This document shows, piece after piece, positions 8,777-17,631 of a stretch of DNA of 62,930 nt (its first letter is position 1; every line of letters begins with the position of its first letter). The position numbers and the translations under genes were made by a program. Origin of the DNA: Micromonospora sp. KC213 (lineage in GTDB: Bacteria; Actinomycetota; Actinomycetes; Mycobacteriales; Micromonosporaceae); NCBI RefSeq assembly GCF_004348325.1, contig NZ_SMKF01000015.1:1-62930 (forward strand), written 5' to 3'. Under the pieces are notes generated by a model. The model saw only the letters and a list, made by a program, of their open reading frames with translations, made no database searches and was not told the DNA's origin.

Positions 8777-9265
8777 ATGCCTGACCACGGAGATCTGATG
8801 CAGCCGTTGCACGCAGAGCCGCCCTCACGGCGCTCGGTCTGGATGTGGGTCGGCGCTGTCGCCGGCCTCGGCCTCGCCCTCAGCATGTTCCTCAACAACA
8901 ACGGACCACGCACCCGCGTCGTCGCGCGCCCGTCGGTCACCAGCACCTTCGTGGTCTCAGGCGTGGTGGTGCCCGGCGACAGCGCGTCCGTCAGCAGGGA
9001 CGGCCGCGGCGGCTGCGTCGGCACCGGAACCCATGCCGACGTCGTCGACGGCGCCCTGGTGCTCATCACAGCCACAGCCGGCTTGGCCGCCGGGCGGCTG
9101 ACCGATCCGCAGGCGCTCACCGACGGCACGTGCCGGTTTGCGTTCTCCGTTCCGGGCGTACCGACGGGACAGGACGTCTACCTGGTCACGGTCGCCCACC
9201 GGGACACCCGCACGTACCTCGAACGGGAACTGACCGGCGAGCCGGTACGCCTGCGCGTCGACTGA
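8777..9265 (+). CDS. Hypothetical membrane-anchored protein
   Basis: A 162-aa protein not recognised as a named family. After about 20 polar residues, one hydrophobic helix (VWMWVGAVAGLGLALSMF, about residues 21-40) probably anchors it in the membrane. The remaining 120 residues are beta-rich and contain two Cys (GGCVGTG and DGTCRFAF) that could form a disulphide outside the cell. The end (EPVRLRVD) resembles an immunoglobulin-like or CBM-like edge strand. It is divergent from the S1 protease gene. Function unknown. Confidence 0.6.
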   Translation: MPDHGDLMQPLHAEPPSRRSVWMWVGAVAGLGLALSMFLNNNGPRTRVVARPSVTSTFVVSGVVVPGDSASVSRDGRGGCVGTGTHADVVDGALVLITATAGLAAGRLTDPQALTDGTCRFAFSVPGVPTGQDVYLVTVAHRDTRTYLERELTGEPVRLRVD

Positions 9266-9363
9266 GGCGGCGGCCACGGCGCCCGGCACCGTCCTGCTGA
9301 CTCGACTCTCGTGGAGTGCTCCGCGCCGCCTACCGAGCGAGGGTCGCACACCCCCTGTCCATC

Positions 9364-10995
9364 CTAGGAGGATGGGATCCCTGATTCCGGGGTAACGGCT
9401 GCCCATCGATCAAGATGACTGGATCGGATAGGCTGGCGGCGTGCGGCAGTCGGGAGAGAACATCCGCAGCGGCGGCCGATGCACGAGTCGCGCAGAAGTC
9501 GGCGGACCTGCTTGATCGGTGTGCCGAGGGTGCGCTGGTTGAGCCCGAGCATTTCGGCCAGCGCGGTCTGCGAGGTCACGTGCCGCAGGTAGAGCACGGT
9601 CAGCAGCACCTTGTCTGCCGGTGACAACAGCGGACGCTTGTGATCTGCGGTTGCCTTGCGGCGTGGTCCGCCGCGCAGGCGGTGCAGCCGTTCCTCGCGC
9701 AGCGCGGCTAACTGCGGTGTGAGGCGGGTGACCAGGGCTGCCAGGTCTTCGTGGCTCATCCCGGTCAGCCGGGGCTCGGCCAGTACCTCGAGGACCTGGC
9801 GTCGGTCCAGGTCCCCGCGGGTGGTCGGGGCGGGTGCGTCGCCAACGTTGGGATGGACGGTGTAGTTCCAGGTGCCGCGTTCGGCGTGTGGCTCGATCGG
9901 CAGGCCCTTGAGCTGGGATTTGCTGATGGCCAGGCCCAGCGGGTAGGTGCCGGGGTCGAGTTCGGCGTGCACCCGCAGCCCGCTGCGGGTGGTGGTCGCC
10001 GCGATGCACGCGACGACGACGTCGTGGCTGCTCAGCGGTCGGCCGCGCCAGTTCATTGTGATGTGGGAAGAACAACCGGTGCTCGATCTTGTTCCATTTG
10101 CTGGTGCCGGGCGGGAAGTGGCAGACGGTGATCGATAGGCCGGTCTCTGCGGCGAGGCGGGCCAGTTCGGCTTTCCAGACCCGGTAGCGGTAGCCGTTGG
10201 ACCCGCCCGCGTCCGCGGTGATCAACAAGCGGGTCGCGTTCGGGTAGTCGAATCGGCCCTTGGCCTGCCACCAGCGGCCGATCGAGACGACCGCGAACGC
10301 CGAGGTGTCGTGGTCGACGCCGACGTTGACCCAGCCACTGTCGGCGGTCAAGTCGTAGGGTCACCCTTCGGCCGCCACTGCCGGCCCGGGTTCGGCAGCT
10401 GCCCGATCATTTCCTTCTTCTTCGCATCCACGCTGATCACCGGCTCGCCGTCAGCCTGATGCTGTTTGACCTGCTCGTTGACATACCGGAACTGGACATC
10501 GCGGTCCCGATGCTGCTTGCCTTCGAGGGTCTTCACCTGGGCTTGCAGACTGAACCCGTTATCCTTCAACAGATTCCCCACGGTCATCGCCGAGACAGGA
10601 TGTCCCTGCCGGGTCAACTCCCCGGCCAGGTTCCGCAGCGACTTCGTCGTCCACCGCAGCGGTGACATCGGGTCGCCCCGCTCATCCGGCTCGACCAGCG
10701 CCAACAGCGCCGGTGTCAGTCCCGGATCCAGCTCACTGGCACTCTTACGACCTCCACCTGGCCTGCGCACTCGGCCACCGGCCAGCGGTTGCCCACCAGC
10801 CTCCAACTCGAACACGCCCTTGCGGACCGTGGTCTCGCTGACCCCAGCGACACCGGCGACCACCCGCACGCCGCCATGCCCGAGCAGCCGCGCCTCCGTC
10901 GCCAACATCAGACGACGCTGCCGCTCGTTCAGATGCGGCATCAACACCTCGAACCTCGCCGCGAGTTGAGCCTGAACACCTTTCAGAACCGCCAT
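9364..10995 (-). mobile_element. Degenerate insertion sequence, ISAzo13-like transposase
   Basis: Three frames together make one transposase. Residues from 10995 down to about 10365 give the helix-turn-helix and first catalytic part (VISVDAKKKEMIGQ, DDE Asp in SVDAKK). The frame is lost at about 10360, where roughly 15 codons normally found between GRQWRPKG and YDLTADSGWVNVG are missing. It is broken again near 10065, where one extra T turns the sequence from HRLFSHITMNWRG into another frame. The C-terminal part (9364-10056) carries a second helix-turn-helix-like region. The element should be inactive. I could not define terminal inverted repeats or a target duplication with confidence, so the ends given are those of the coding part. 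Confidence 0.8.
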
Positions 10996-11098
10996 ACCAG
11001 CTCAACGAGAACCGTATTCGTAAGCAACACCTTGTGCCCTGACGACTCCGGTGGATCACGCAGGTCTGCACCACCGTCTGCGGCCACACGTTCGTCAC

Positions 11099-12094
11099 CT
11101 ACGTGGGGTCCTGTGCGGCGAGGAACTGCGCCACGGCGCCCGTCACCACCTCGGCCGACAACGCGACCGAGATCAACGCGAGTCGCCGCGCCTCCGCCTC
11201 CACATCGGCCTGGATCATTGTCGACGGCTGGGGCTCCAAGCCCGGCTCGCCCCCGTCCGACGCCGGACGACGCGACGCGAACCGGCGTGCTGCGACCAGG
11301 ATCGCCGCGGCATCGCCGGCGGCGCTCGCACGGGCCTCATCCCAACCCGCCTCCACCGCTCGCCGCCGCGCCTGGCTGGCCACCTCCGGATCCCGCGGGC
11401 CCAGCTCCCGCAACCCATCGCCGAATTCGACGCACCGTCGATACAGCTGCTGACCGGCGTCCCACACCCACCACGAATCGCGATGAGGGTGTCGCGGGCG
11501 ATGGAGAGCGATCGTCGGCACCGCCCTGTACAGCAGGTACCACAAGGGGTGCAGATCCCGGTACAGGGTGCTCCTGCGGGGCCACGCCCGCACCCCGTCG
11601 ACCATCTTCCACAGCGCGGCCAGCACGAAGCTCGAACAGATCAGCACCACCGACAGGCTCACCAGTGTCTGGGTCACCACCGGCTCCGGCCAGGGCGGGT
11701 CGACCTCGGCCAACCTCAGGGCGATGAACAACGCCTTGTGCGCCACGAATCCGGCGCCGAACGCGGCTCCCGCACTGAGCAGACGCAGGGTTATCCTCAA
11801 CCGGGCACTGGCGTACCTGGCGTACGCGTGGGACATCCGCAGGATGTCCACCACGGTGACACCGAGGTAACCGTGTTCGACCACCTTGGCCAGGTTCGGC
11901 GCCCCGGCCACCCGGTCGATCCAACTGTGCACCGGAGCCCAACCAGCGGTGACTGCGATCCCCAGCCCCGCGCAGATCGCGACACTGGCCTGAATCTTCC
12001 GGTTCGACGGATCTCGCCGCAAGGCCGCGAGCTTGATCACCAGGGCCACCGTGGCGACCAGCGCCGCCGTGACGTGGCCCGCCGTCACCACCAT
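11099..12094 (-). CDS. MAB_1171c-type integral membrane protein (DUF6545-like)
   Basis: A 331-aa protein with about six or seven hydrophobic helices in residues 1-190 (MVVTAGHVTAALVATVALVI and others) and a cytosolic, helical C-terminal half (WWVWDAGQQLYRRCVEF and after). This arrangement, directly downstream of an ImmA/IrrE peptidase and an XRE regulator, is the known actinobacterial neighbourhood of MAB_1171c-family membrane proteins, whose role is not established. Start ATG 12094 is chosen because it begins at the first helix and lies 10 bp after the upstream stop; a longer form would overlap that gene. The IS lies about 100 bp downstream. Confidence 0.7.
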   Translation of the reverse strand: MVVTAGHVTAALVATVALVIKLAALRRDPSNRKIQASVAICAGLGIAVTAGWAPVHSWIDRVAGAPNLAKVVEHGYLGVTVVDILRMSHAYARYASARLRITLRLLSAGAAFGAGFVAHKALFIALRLAEVDPPWPEPVVTQTLVSLSVVLICSSFVLAALWKMVDGVRAWPRRSTLYRDLHPLWYLLYRAVPTIALHRPRHPHRDSWWVWDAGQQLYRRCVEFGDGLRELGPRDPEVASQARRRAVEAGWDEARASAAGDAAAILVAARRFASRRPASDGGEPGLEPQPSTMIQADVEAEARRLALISVALSAEVVTGAVAQFLAAQDPT

Positions 12095-12104
12095 CGGCGT
12101 ACCT

Positions 12105-12617
12105 TCAGTCTGCCAACGTCGAGGCGATGCGGTACATGACGGCGGCGCGCTCACGGCCGAGCCCGTCGAAGGAGACCCCGCTGCCCCCACCGGTCAGCCG
12201 GGCACCGAGGTACGTCGCCAGCAACTCGGCGTCGTGCTCCTGCTCGACCGCGAAGGCACCGACGGCCCTGGCTCGCATCACCGTCGCCGCGACCCCACCG
12301 ACGCGGGGCAACGCCTCCCCGACGTCGACAATCCCCGCGCCCACGTGCCGCAGCCCGATGTGCATCAGCTCGTGCAGAATCGTCTGGATCTGGAGCACCG
12401 GCGACGCGTCCGCACCGTAGAGGACGTAATCCGTCTCCGCCGTCGCTATCCACAAACCGCAGGGCGCCTGCACGTCGGTGCTCGTGGCCGCGAGCTGGAT
12501 CCGGCGACCCCGAGCTCTCACCAACGCGGACACCAGTGCATCGACGGTCAGCGGTGCCGGCAGGTCAATGTCCAGCCGACGCAACAGATGAAGCACCCGA
12601 CGCCTCTCGCGCCACAT
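12105..12617 (-). CDS. ImmA/IrrE-family metallo-endopeptidase
   Basis: A 170-aa zinc peptidase of the M78 type. HELMH at about residues 82-86 is the HExxH zinc site, and the downstream acidic stretch (EQEHDAELLATYLGARL) provides the third ligand. ImmA/IrrE peptidases cut a partner XRE-family repressor to switch on transcription; such a regulator is encoded about 350 bp upstream on the same strand. The start ATG 12617 has GGGGGAG upstream. With the next membrane protein it forms a three-gene module. The peptidase lacks its own DNA-binding domain. Confidence 0.85.
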   Translation of the reverse strand: MWRERRRVLHLLRRLDIDLPAPLTVDALVSALVRARGRRIQLAATSTDVQAPCGLWIATAETDYVLYGADASPVLQIQTILHELMHIGLRHVGAGIVDVGEALPRVGGVAATVMRARAVGAFAVEQEHDAELLATYLGARLTGGGSGVSFDGLGRERAAVMYRIASTLAD

Positions 12618-12965
12618 CGTCTGCCACTCCCCCGTGCCGAATTACGCAGCATAGCCAGACAAACACCGGCAAGGGAGACCGGCAAGACCTGCTCTGCGGG
12701 AATTCCGCGGAAGAGACGTCACCACGAGCGCCTGAGCAGTCCACATAGGCGTCGCGGCCCTCGCCCGGGATCATGGGAGCTGCGTCACAGTCTGCCTCGG
12801 CAGCGAGCATCGCGGAGCGCCCGCACCCCGAGGGAGACTGTCGGACGTGCCGACCACGGCCCCGCCCCGGCCGCTTTCCATGGTCGCGCTCGGCCTGGCG
12901 GTGACGCTCATCAGGTGACTGTCGGCGCTGTCGTGGGTGTGTTCGTCCCGCTCCCCACGTTCCTC
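12618..12965. other. 348-bp intergenic stretch
   Basis: Lies between the XRE gene and the ImmA/IrrE gene, both on the minus strand. I see no convincing open reading frame, RNA gene or repeat. The spacing is longer than usual for this module, so the peptidase and membrane protein probably have their own promoter here. Confidence 0.4.
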
Positions 12966-13370
12966 CTACTTCGCTGAGCCCTCGGCGGTGCCCTGCTGCC
13001 GGTCCGCCTCCAGTCGCACCACCTGTTCCACGATCTCGCGCAGCGCTGCCCGGGGTAGGCCCGGCGGTAGCCGGCGCGCGGCCCACGTGATCGTCTCCAG
13101 GTCCGGGTCGTCCTCGTCAGCTCCGAAGAAGTAGTTCGGATCGACCTGGAAAAAGCACGCGAGCTGCCTGATGGTCGCCAGTGTCGGGTTGTCCCGGGCG
13201 CCACTGAGGAGATACCGGATGTAGCCGGCAGACAGGTTGGTCGCTCGCGCGACCTCGTCCGGGGTGTACGGCGCGTTCGTCCGCGGGTTCCTGCGCTGCG
13301 CGAACAACCGCTCCAACCGCTCTGAAAAGGACGGCGATCCGCTCGACGTGCCCGAACGTGCCATCCCCAC
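12966..13370 (-). CDS. XRE-family helix-turn-helix regulator
   Basis: A 134-aa protein. Residues about 18-85 form a Cro/C1-type DNA-binding domain (YTPDEVARATNLSAGYIRYL, NPTLATIRQLACFFQVDPNYFF); the remaining 50 residues are helical and charged. Together with the downstream ImmA/IrrE peptidase this fits a repressor that is inactivated by proteolysis. A nested inverted repeat lies about 50-75 bp upstream (13417-13443) and is a plausible self-operator. The module borders the polyketide cluster, which starts divergently about 0.9 kb away; any link to cluster control is only positional. Confidence 0.85.
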   Translation of the reverse strand: MGMARSGTSSGSPSFSERLERLFAQRRNPRTNAPYTPDEVARATNLSAGYIRYLLSGARDNPTLATIRQLACFFQVDPNYFFGADEDDPDLETITWAARRLPPGLPRAALREIVEQVVRLEADRQQGTAEGSAK

Positions 13371-13416
13371 CCCCAGCTGACGTCCTCGATGCGCGACTCA
13401 GCGAGGCGAAGCCGAC

Positions 13417-13443
13417 TCACAACTATAGTTGCGACCGTTGTGA
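13417..13443. promoter_or_regulatory. Candidate operator of the XRE regulator
   Basis: TCACAAC (13417-13423) and GTTGTGA (13437-13443) form an inverted repeat, and inside the left part lies the perfect 12-bp palindrome CAACTATAGTTG (13420-13431). It is A+T-rich in a very G+C-rich region and sits about 50-75 bp upstream of the XRE start codon, where promoter and repressor sites normally overlap. Confidence 0.5.
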
Positions 13444-13710
13444 ATGCGTGATTGACTGACTACGCCCGGCCACGCTGGCAGTGACACCGTAGCGGACAAC
13501 TTCAGTTCCGCAACAGGTCTTCCTGGGCGTCAATATCGGCCCGGACTGCCGCCGTGCGCGGGGTACCGATCGCGGCAGGAGACGAAAACGGGGGATGCGC
13601 AAGGCTGGTCCTCGTCCACGCACCACGCGCGGGGGAGGATCGCCGGCAGGGGTAAGGCGTCGGCATGGCCTGCGCATTAGGAAATATCGTCACCGCCGTG
13701 ATTCGGTGCG

Positions 13711-13748
13711 CGGTGCCCCCGGGGCACAAGCTCACCCCGGGGGCACCG
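13711..13748. repeat. Perfect 14-bp stem hairpin
   Basis: CGGTGCCCCCGGGG (13711-13724) pairs exactly with CCCCGGGGGCACCG (13735-13748) around a 10-base loop. It could be a factor-independent terminator or a regulatory structure. No gene ends directly beside it. Confidence 0.6.
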
Positions 13749-13813
13749 ACCCCGCCCGCGCCGTCCGCGCAGGCAGCGCATTCTCCGGCGCTCCCCGCAG
13801 CCCTCACGTCATT

Positions 13814-13859
13814 GTTCCCGCCGAGCGCCCGGGTCGCGACCCGGGCGCTCGGCGGGAAC
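13814..13859. repeat. Perfect 46-bp palindrome
   Basis: Each 23-base half is the exact reverse complement of the other, with no loop; the centre is TCG|CGA at 13836/13837. It begins GTTCCCGCC and ends GGCGGGAAC, and the symmetry stops at the flanking bases T and G. It lies between divergent transcription units, so it is not obviously a terminator. It could be a large protein-binding site or the scar of a terminator from a lost gene. Confidence 0.8.
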
Positions 13860-14189
13860 GTCGGACCGACCGAGTCGCCGCGGGCCGCCAACACACGGGG
13901 TGCAAACCAGCCCCGGGCTCTCCACCGATCCTGCGGGCTCGCCCGGGTGCGGCACCGTGCTCGGCGGCGTTGACCGGCGGACTGCCCGCCGCTGACGTTC
14001 ACGCGACGAAGCGACGAAGCAAACCGCCAGCGCCGGCACCCCGGCGCAGCGTCTCGGCCGCGAGCACGAGCCGGCGGCGGTCGACACGATCCGACCGGCC
14101 GGGGCCTGGAGACGTCCACGCCAGCCTGCTCACGACGGTTTCGGGCAGCTGGAGCCCGACCGGCCAGCTTGCCGCGGCACCGACCGGAC

Positions 14190-14239
14190 TCGAGCGCGGT
14201 TCCAATCAACGTCGAGTCGCCGCCCCCAGCATTCGAGTC
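14190..14239 (+). promoter_or_regulatory. Candidate SARP-binding heptamer repeats before the sugar operon
   Basis: TCGAGCG at 14190, TCCAATC at 14201 and TCGAGTC at 14212 lie in an 11-bp period, and a further TCGAGTC is at 14233. Antibiotic regulatory proteins of the AfsR/DnrI type bind heptamer direct repeats with 4-bp spacers that end about 8 bp before the -10 box. Exactly 8 bp after the third repeat is CAGCAT, a poor but possible -10. The position supports the GTG at 14265 as the translation start. Confidence 0.45.
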
Positions 14240-14264
14240 GGAAAGCGGAGAGGCAGGTGGGGCG

Positions 14265-14852
14265 GTGAAGGTCCGCGACCTTGGCATACCGGGGGTCTTC
14301 CTGGTGACGCCCGAGCCGTGGCACGATCCGCGCGGCGCCTTCTACGAACATTTCCGCCTCGACACGTTGCGGCACGAGACCGGGCGCGACTTCCCCGTCG
14401 CCCAGATCAACTATTCGGTGTCCCGGCGCAACACCCTGCGTGGCCTGCACGGTGTCGTCGATCCCCCAGGCCAGGCCAAGTACGTGACGTGTGTCCGCGG
14501 TGCTCTTCTCGACATCGTGGTCGACCTACGAGTCGGTTCGCCCACCTTCGCGCAGCACGTCCGCACCGTGCTGACCGCCGAGTCGGGCGCCGCCGTCCTG
14601 GTGGACGAGGGTATGGGGCACGGCTTCCGGGCGCTGACCGACGACACCTGCATCTGCTACGTGCTCACCACGCCGTACGTCCCCGGGACGCAGTTCGAGA
14701 TCAATCCATTGGATCCCGAGCTGGCCCTGCCCTGGGACCTGACCGAACCGCCGTTGATCTCGGAAAAGGATGCGACGGCTCCCACGCTCGCCCAGGCGCT
14801 GGCCCTCGGGTTTCTTCCCCGGTGGAGCCCCACGCCGCGGCACGAAGGCTGA
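14265..14852 (+). CDS. dTDP-4-keto-6-deoxyhexose epimerase (RmlC-like)
   Basis: A cupin-fold protein of 195 aa from GTG 14265. Family residues are present: FYEHFR near the N-terminus, the active-site region NTLRGLHGV with the catalytic His, GALLDIVVDLRVGSPTF, and GHGFRAL. RmlC-type enzymes epimerise C3 and/or C5 of the 4-keto sugar nucleotide, here probably C5 on the way to an L-sugar, as for NovW/EvaD-type proteins. An upstream ATG at 14169 would add 32 residues unlike the family, so the GTG is preferred. It heads a five-gene plus-strand operon ending at 18951. Whether it works before or after 2,3-deoxygenation cannot be read from sequence. Confidence 0.88.
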   Translation: MKVRDLGIPGVFLVTPEPWHDPRGAFYEHFRLDTLRHETGRDFPVAQINYSVSRRNTLRGLHGVVDPPGQAKYVTCVRGALLDIVVDLRVGSPTFAQHVRTVLTAESGAAVLVDEGMGHGFRALTDDTCICYVLTTPYVPGTQFEINPLDPELALPWDLTEPPLISEKDATAPTLAQALALGFLPRWSPTPRHEG

Positions 14853-14867
14853 TCGTCCGGAGGAGAA

Positions 14868-16007
14868 ATGATCAACGTCTTCCAGCCGAGTCTCGGCGAG
14901 GCGGAACTGCAAGCCGTTGCGGAGGTCTTCGCCAGCAACTGGCTGGGCCACGGGCCGCGGACTCGTGCGTTCGAAGAGGCGTTCGCCGCACACCTGGGCG
15001 TGGCACCGGACCACGTCGTGTTCATCAACTCGTGCACAGCTGGGCTGTTCCTCGCCATGGACCTGCTCGATATCGGCCCCGGCGACGAGGTGGTCCTACC
15101 GGCGGTCAGCTTCATCGCCGCGGGCAACGCGGTGGCCGCCCGCGGCGCGGTGCCGGTCTTCTGCGACGTCGATCCGCATCGGCTCAACCCGGATGTGGGG
15201 CATGTGGCGGACGCGATCACCGCGCGGACCAAAGCCGTGATCATTCTGCACTACGGCGGCCATCCCGGCGCGGTCGCCGGTATCGCCGAGCACTGCCGGC
15301 AACGTGGCGTCGCGCTGGTGGAAGACGCGGCCTGTGCCGTGGCGTCCCGAGCTGACGGCCGTTCCTGCGGCACGTTCGGCGACGTGGGCGTGTGGAGTTT
15401 CGACGCGATGAAGGTGCTGGTGACCGGCGACGGCGGCATGTTGTACGTACGCGACGCCGAGCTCGCCCGGCGCGCCCGAAGGCTCGCCTACCACGGGCTC
15501 GAGCAGGCCGCGGGCTTCTCCAACGCCCGGGTTTCCCAACGCTGGTGGGAGCTGGATGTGCGGGAACACGGTCGGCGACTCATCGGCAACGACCTGACCG
15601 CCGCGATCGGATTGGTGCAGCTCGGCCGCCTACCCGAGTTCGCCGCGCGCCGGCGGGCGATTACCGAGTACTACGATGCGGCGCTCGCCGATGCGCCGGC
15701 GCTGCGGCTACCGCCTCCGCTGCCCGACGGGCACGAGTCGTCGTACTACTTCTACTGGGTGCAGATGGACGCGGCGATCCGGGACCAGGTGGCCGCGGAC
15801 CTGTACCGCTCCGGGGTGTACACCACGTTCCGATACCCGCCGCTGCACAAGGTGCCTGCCTTCAAGTCCGACGCGGTCCTGCCGCACACGGAGAGCGCGG
15901 CCGACGAGACACTCTGCCTGCCCCTGCACCAGGGGCTGGACGACGCCGACGTGGAGCAGGTCGTCGCCGAGTTGCGCAAGTCGATGGAGTCACGCGCCGC
16001 CGCCTGA
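14868..16007 (+). CDS. PLP-dependent sugar aminotransferase (DegT/DnrJ/EryC1 family)
   Basis: A 379-aa protein with the full fold of sugar aminotransferases. The PLP-binding lysine is K182 in SFDAMKVLVTGDGG; HYGGHPG and EDAACAVASR are the usual cofactor-site motifs. It should transfer an amino group to a keto carbon of a dTDP-sugar in the cytosol. Beside an E1-type 3-dehydrase, a 3-ketoreductase and a 2,3-dehydratase, the most likely carbon is C4, as for SpnR in forosamine synthesis. A GGAGGAGAA ribosome site precedes ATG 14868, 15 bp after the epimerase stop. A 3-amino transfer cannot be excluded on sequence alone. Confidence 0.88.
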   Translation: MINVFQPSLGEAELQAVAEVFASNWLGHGPRTRAFEEAFAAHLGVAPDHVVFINSCTAGLFLAMDLLDIGPGDEVVLPAVSFIAAGNAVAARGAVPVFCDVDPHRLNPDVGHVADAITARTKAVIILHYGGHPGAVAGIAEHCRQRGVALVEDAACAVASRADGRSCGTFGDVGVWSFDAMKVLVTGDGGMLYVRDAELARRARRLAYHGLEQAAGFSNARVSQRWWELDVREHGRRLIGNDLTAAIGLVQLGRLPEFAARRRAITEYYDAALADAPALRLPPPLPDGHESSYYFYWVQMDAAIRDQVAADLYRSGVYTTFRYPPLHKVPAFKSDAVLPHTESAADETLCLPLHQGLDDADVEQVVAELRKSMESRAAA

Positions 16008-16054
16008 GAACGATCCGGCAAGGGGTCAGCCGACCCATGCGGAAGGAGCATCCG

Positions 16055-16582
16055 TTGACCGAGCAAAAAATCGGTGTCACTGACGTGGTGGACCGCCTCG
16101 CGGCGCCGCTGGACCTGGATGCGTTCCGGGACGCGATGGCCAGCTTTCCCACCGGAGTCACCATTGTGAGCACAGTTGACGACCTCGGCTTTCCACACGG
16201 GCTGACCGCCAGCTCCTTCTGCTCGGTCTCGCTACGGCCGCCACTGGTGTCGTTCTGCGTCGCCACGTCGGCGAACTGCTACCCGGCCTTCGCCCGCTGC
16301 GAACGGTTCGCGGTGAACATCCTGCGTCCGCAACACGCCGCCCTCGCCCTGCGGTTCGCGAGCAAGCGGCCGGACAAGTTCACTGACAGCGGATTCCGGC
16401 GCACCCCTTCAGGCCTTCTGGTCTTCGACGACGCGTTGTCGATCCTCGAGTGTCGGGTGTACGACCGGTACCCCGGTGGCGACCACAGCATCGTGGTGGG
16501 CGAGGTGCTCGGAGCACACACCGAGCCCGGTACCCCGCTCGTTTACGTTGACCGCACGTTCACCCGGGTCACGGGCAGATGA
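16055..16582 (+). CDS. NAD(P)H:flavin reductase (ActVB/HpaC-like)
   Basis: A 175-aa flavin reductase-like protein. Motifs typical of the family are seen: FPTGVTIVST, HGLTASSFCSVSLRPPLVSFCV (split-barrel flavin-binding), FAVNIL, and GDHSIVVGEVL. These enzymes make free reduced FMN for a separate monooxygenase. The obvious partner in the cluster is the ActVA5-like hydroxylase at 44453-45607. The TTG at 16055 is chosen as start because GGAAGGAG lies 6 bp upstream; an ATG at 16037 would place that site inside the gene. It overlaps the next gene by 4 bp (ATGA). It is oddly embedded in the sugar operon. Confidence 0.88.
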   Translation: MTEQKIGVTDVVDRLAAPLDLDAFRDAMASFPTGVTIVSTVDDLGFPHGLTASSFCSVSLRPPLVSFCVATSANCYPAFARCERFAVNILRPQHAALALRFASKRPDKFTDSGFRRTPSGLLVFDDALSILECRVYDRYPGGDHSIVVGEVLGAHTEPGTPLVYVDRTFTRVTGR

Positions 16583-17571
16583 CCGGCCACCGCACGGCGG
16601 CACCGTACCGCCCAGTCCGGCTCGGCCTCCTGGGCTGCGCCGATATCGCGCTCCGCCGGGTGCTGCCCGCCGTGGCGGCGCTGGACAGCGTCCGGCTCAC
16701 CGCGGTCGCCAGCCGGACCATGGCCAAGGCGACCGCCGTGGCGGAGCGGTTCGGAGGCGTCCCCATAGCCGGGTACGACCAGATGCTGGCCCGCGCTGAC
16801 ATCGACGCGGTCTACATCCCGGTACCCACCGGCCTGCACGCGACGTGGATCCGTCGAGCGCTGGCCGCCGGCAAGCACGTGCTGGCCGAAAAGCCGCTGA
16901 CCAGCTGCCAGGCAGACACCGCAGATCTCGTGGCGACAGCCGAGAAGGCTGGCCTCGTGCTCATGGAGAACTACATGTTCGTCCACCATGGGCAGCACGC
17001 GGCCGTGCGGCGACTGGTCACCGAGGGCGCGATCGGCGAGCTGCGCTCGTTCTCGGCGACGTTCACGATCCCGGCCCGCCCACCCGGCGACATCCGGTAC
17101 GACCCCGAGCTGGGCGGCGGCGCCCTGCTGGATGTCGGGGGCTATCCGTTACGAGCGGCCCAGCTCTTCCTCGGCGCCGACCTCACGCCGGTCGGGGCCC
17201 ACCTGCGGATAGATCATGATCGAGGGGTCGACGTGGGTGGGGCGGCCCTGCTCACCGCGCCGAACGAGGTGAGCGTGCACGTGACCTTCGGCATGGACCA
17301 CATGTACGCCTCGGCGTACGAGCTACACGGCAGTCGCGGACGGATCTCCGTGACGCATGTCTTCACACCCCCCGCCGACCATCGGCCGGTCATCCGCCTC
17401 GATCGGCGAGAAGGGTCCAAGGACCACCTCCTGTCCCCCGACGACCAGTACCGCGCCGCGGTGGCGGCATTCGCCCGAGCGGTGGCCGATGGTCTCCGCA
17501 GCCCTGACACAGCAATCACCAGCCAGGCGGACCTGGTCGACGCGATCCGCGCGGCCGCACGCATGCGGTGA
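16579..17571 (+). CDS. dTDP-sugar 3-ketoreductase (Gfo/Idh/MocA family)
   Basis: A 330-aa NAD(P)-dependent oxidoreductase. The Rossmann start is LGLLGCADIALRRVLPA, followed by AEKPLTS, the conserved EKP motif with the catalytic Lys, and GGGALLDVGGYPLRAA, the usual C-domain active-site segment. Enzymes such as SpnN and KijD10 reduce the unstable 3,4-diketo product of a 2,3-dehydratase, giving the 2-deoxy-4-keto sugar. The matching 2,3-dehydratase is at 45638-46990 on another operon. It overlaps the flavin reductase stop by 4 bp. The stereochemistry at C3 does not matter if the next step removes that hydroxyl. Confidence 0.88.
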   Translation: MTGHRTAAPYRPVRLGLLGCADIALRRVLPAVAALDSVRLTAVASRTMAKATAVAERFGGVPIAGYDQMLARADIDAVYIPVPTGLHATWIRRALAAGKHVLAEKPLTSCQADTADLVATAEKAGLVLMENYMFVHHGQHAAVRRLVTEGAIGELRSFSATFTIPARPPGDIRYDPELGGGALLDVGGYPLRAAQLFLGADLTPVGAHLRIDHDRGVDVGGAALLTAPNEVSVHVTFGMDHMYASAYELHGSRGRISVTHVFTPPADHRPVIRLDRREGSKDHLLSPDDQYRAAVAAFARAVADGLRSPDTAITSQADLVDAIRAAARMR

Positions 17572-17631
17572 CGGCGGCAGCCGCAGGCGGTCTGTCACGC
17601 GGCGGCACAGCTTACGAGAAAGGCGACGCAC

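Larger units (their letters stand above)
13371..14264. other. 894-bp divergent intergenic region with hairpins, no clear gene
   Basis: Separates the minus-strand XRE module from the plus-strand sugar operon. Possible frames here have no family resemblance and odd composition. It holds an operator-like repeat near the XRE gene, two very strong palindromes in the middle and heptamer repeats near the sugar operon, all listed separately. Its size and two strong hairpins suggest a lost gene or an insulating boundary between the flank and the cluster. Confidence 0.5.

Noticed and set aside
13502..14287. Long overlapping frames on both strands in the 0.9-kb intergenic region
   Set aside because: They run through perfect palindromes, have no recognisable motif or good ribosome site, and their composition is that of out-of-frame G+C-rich DNA.
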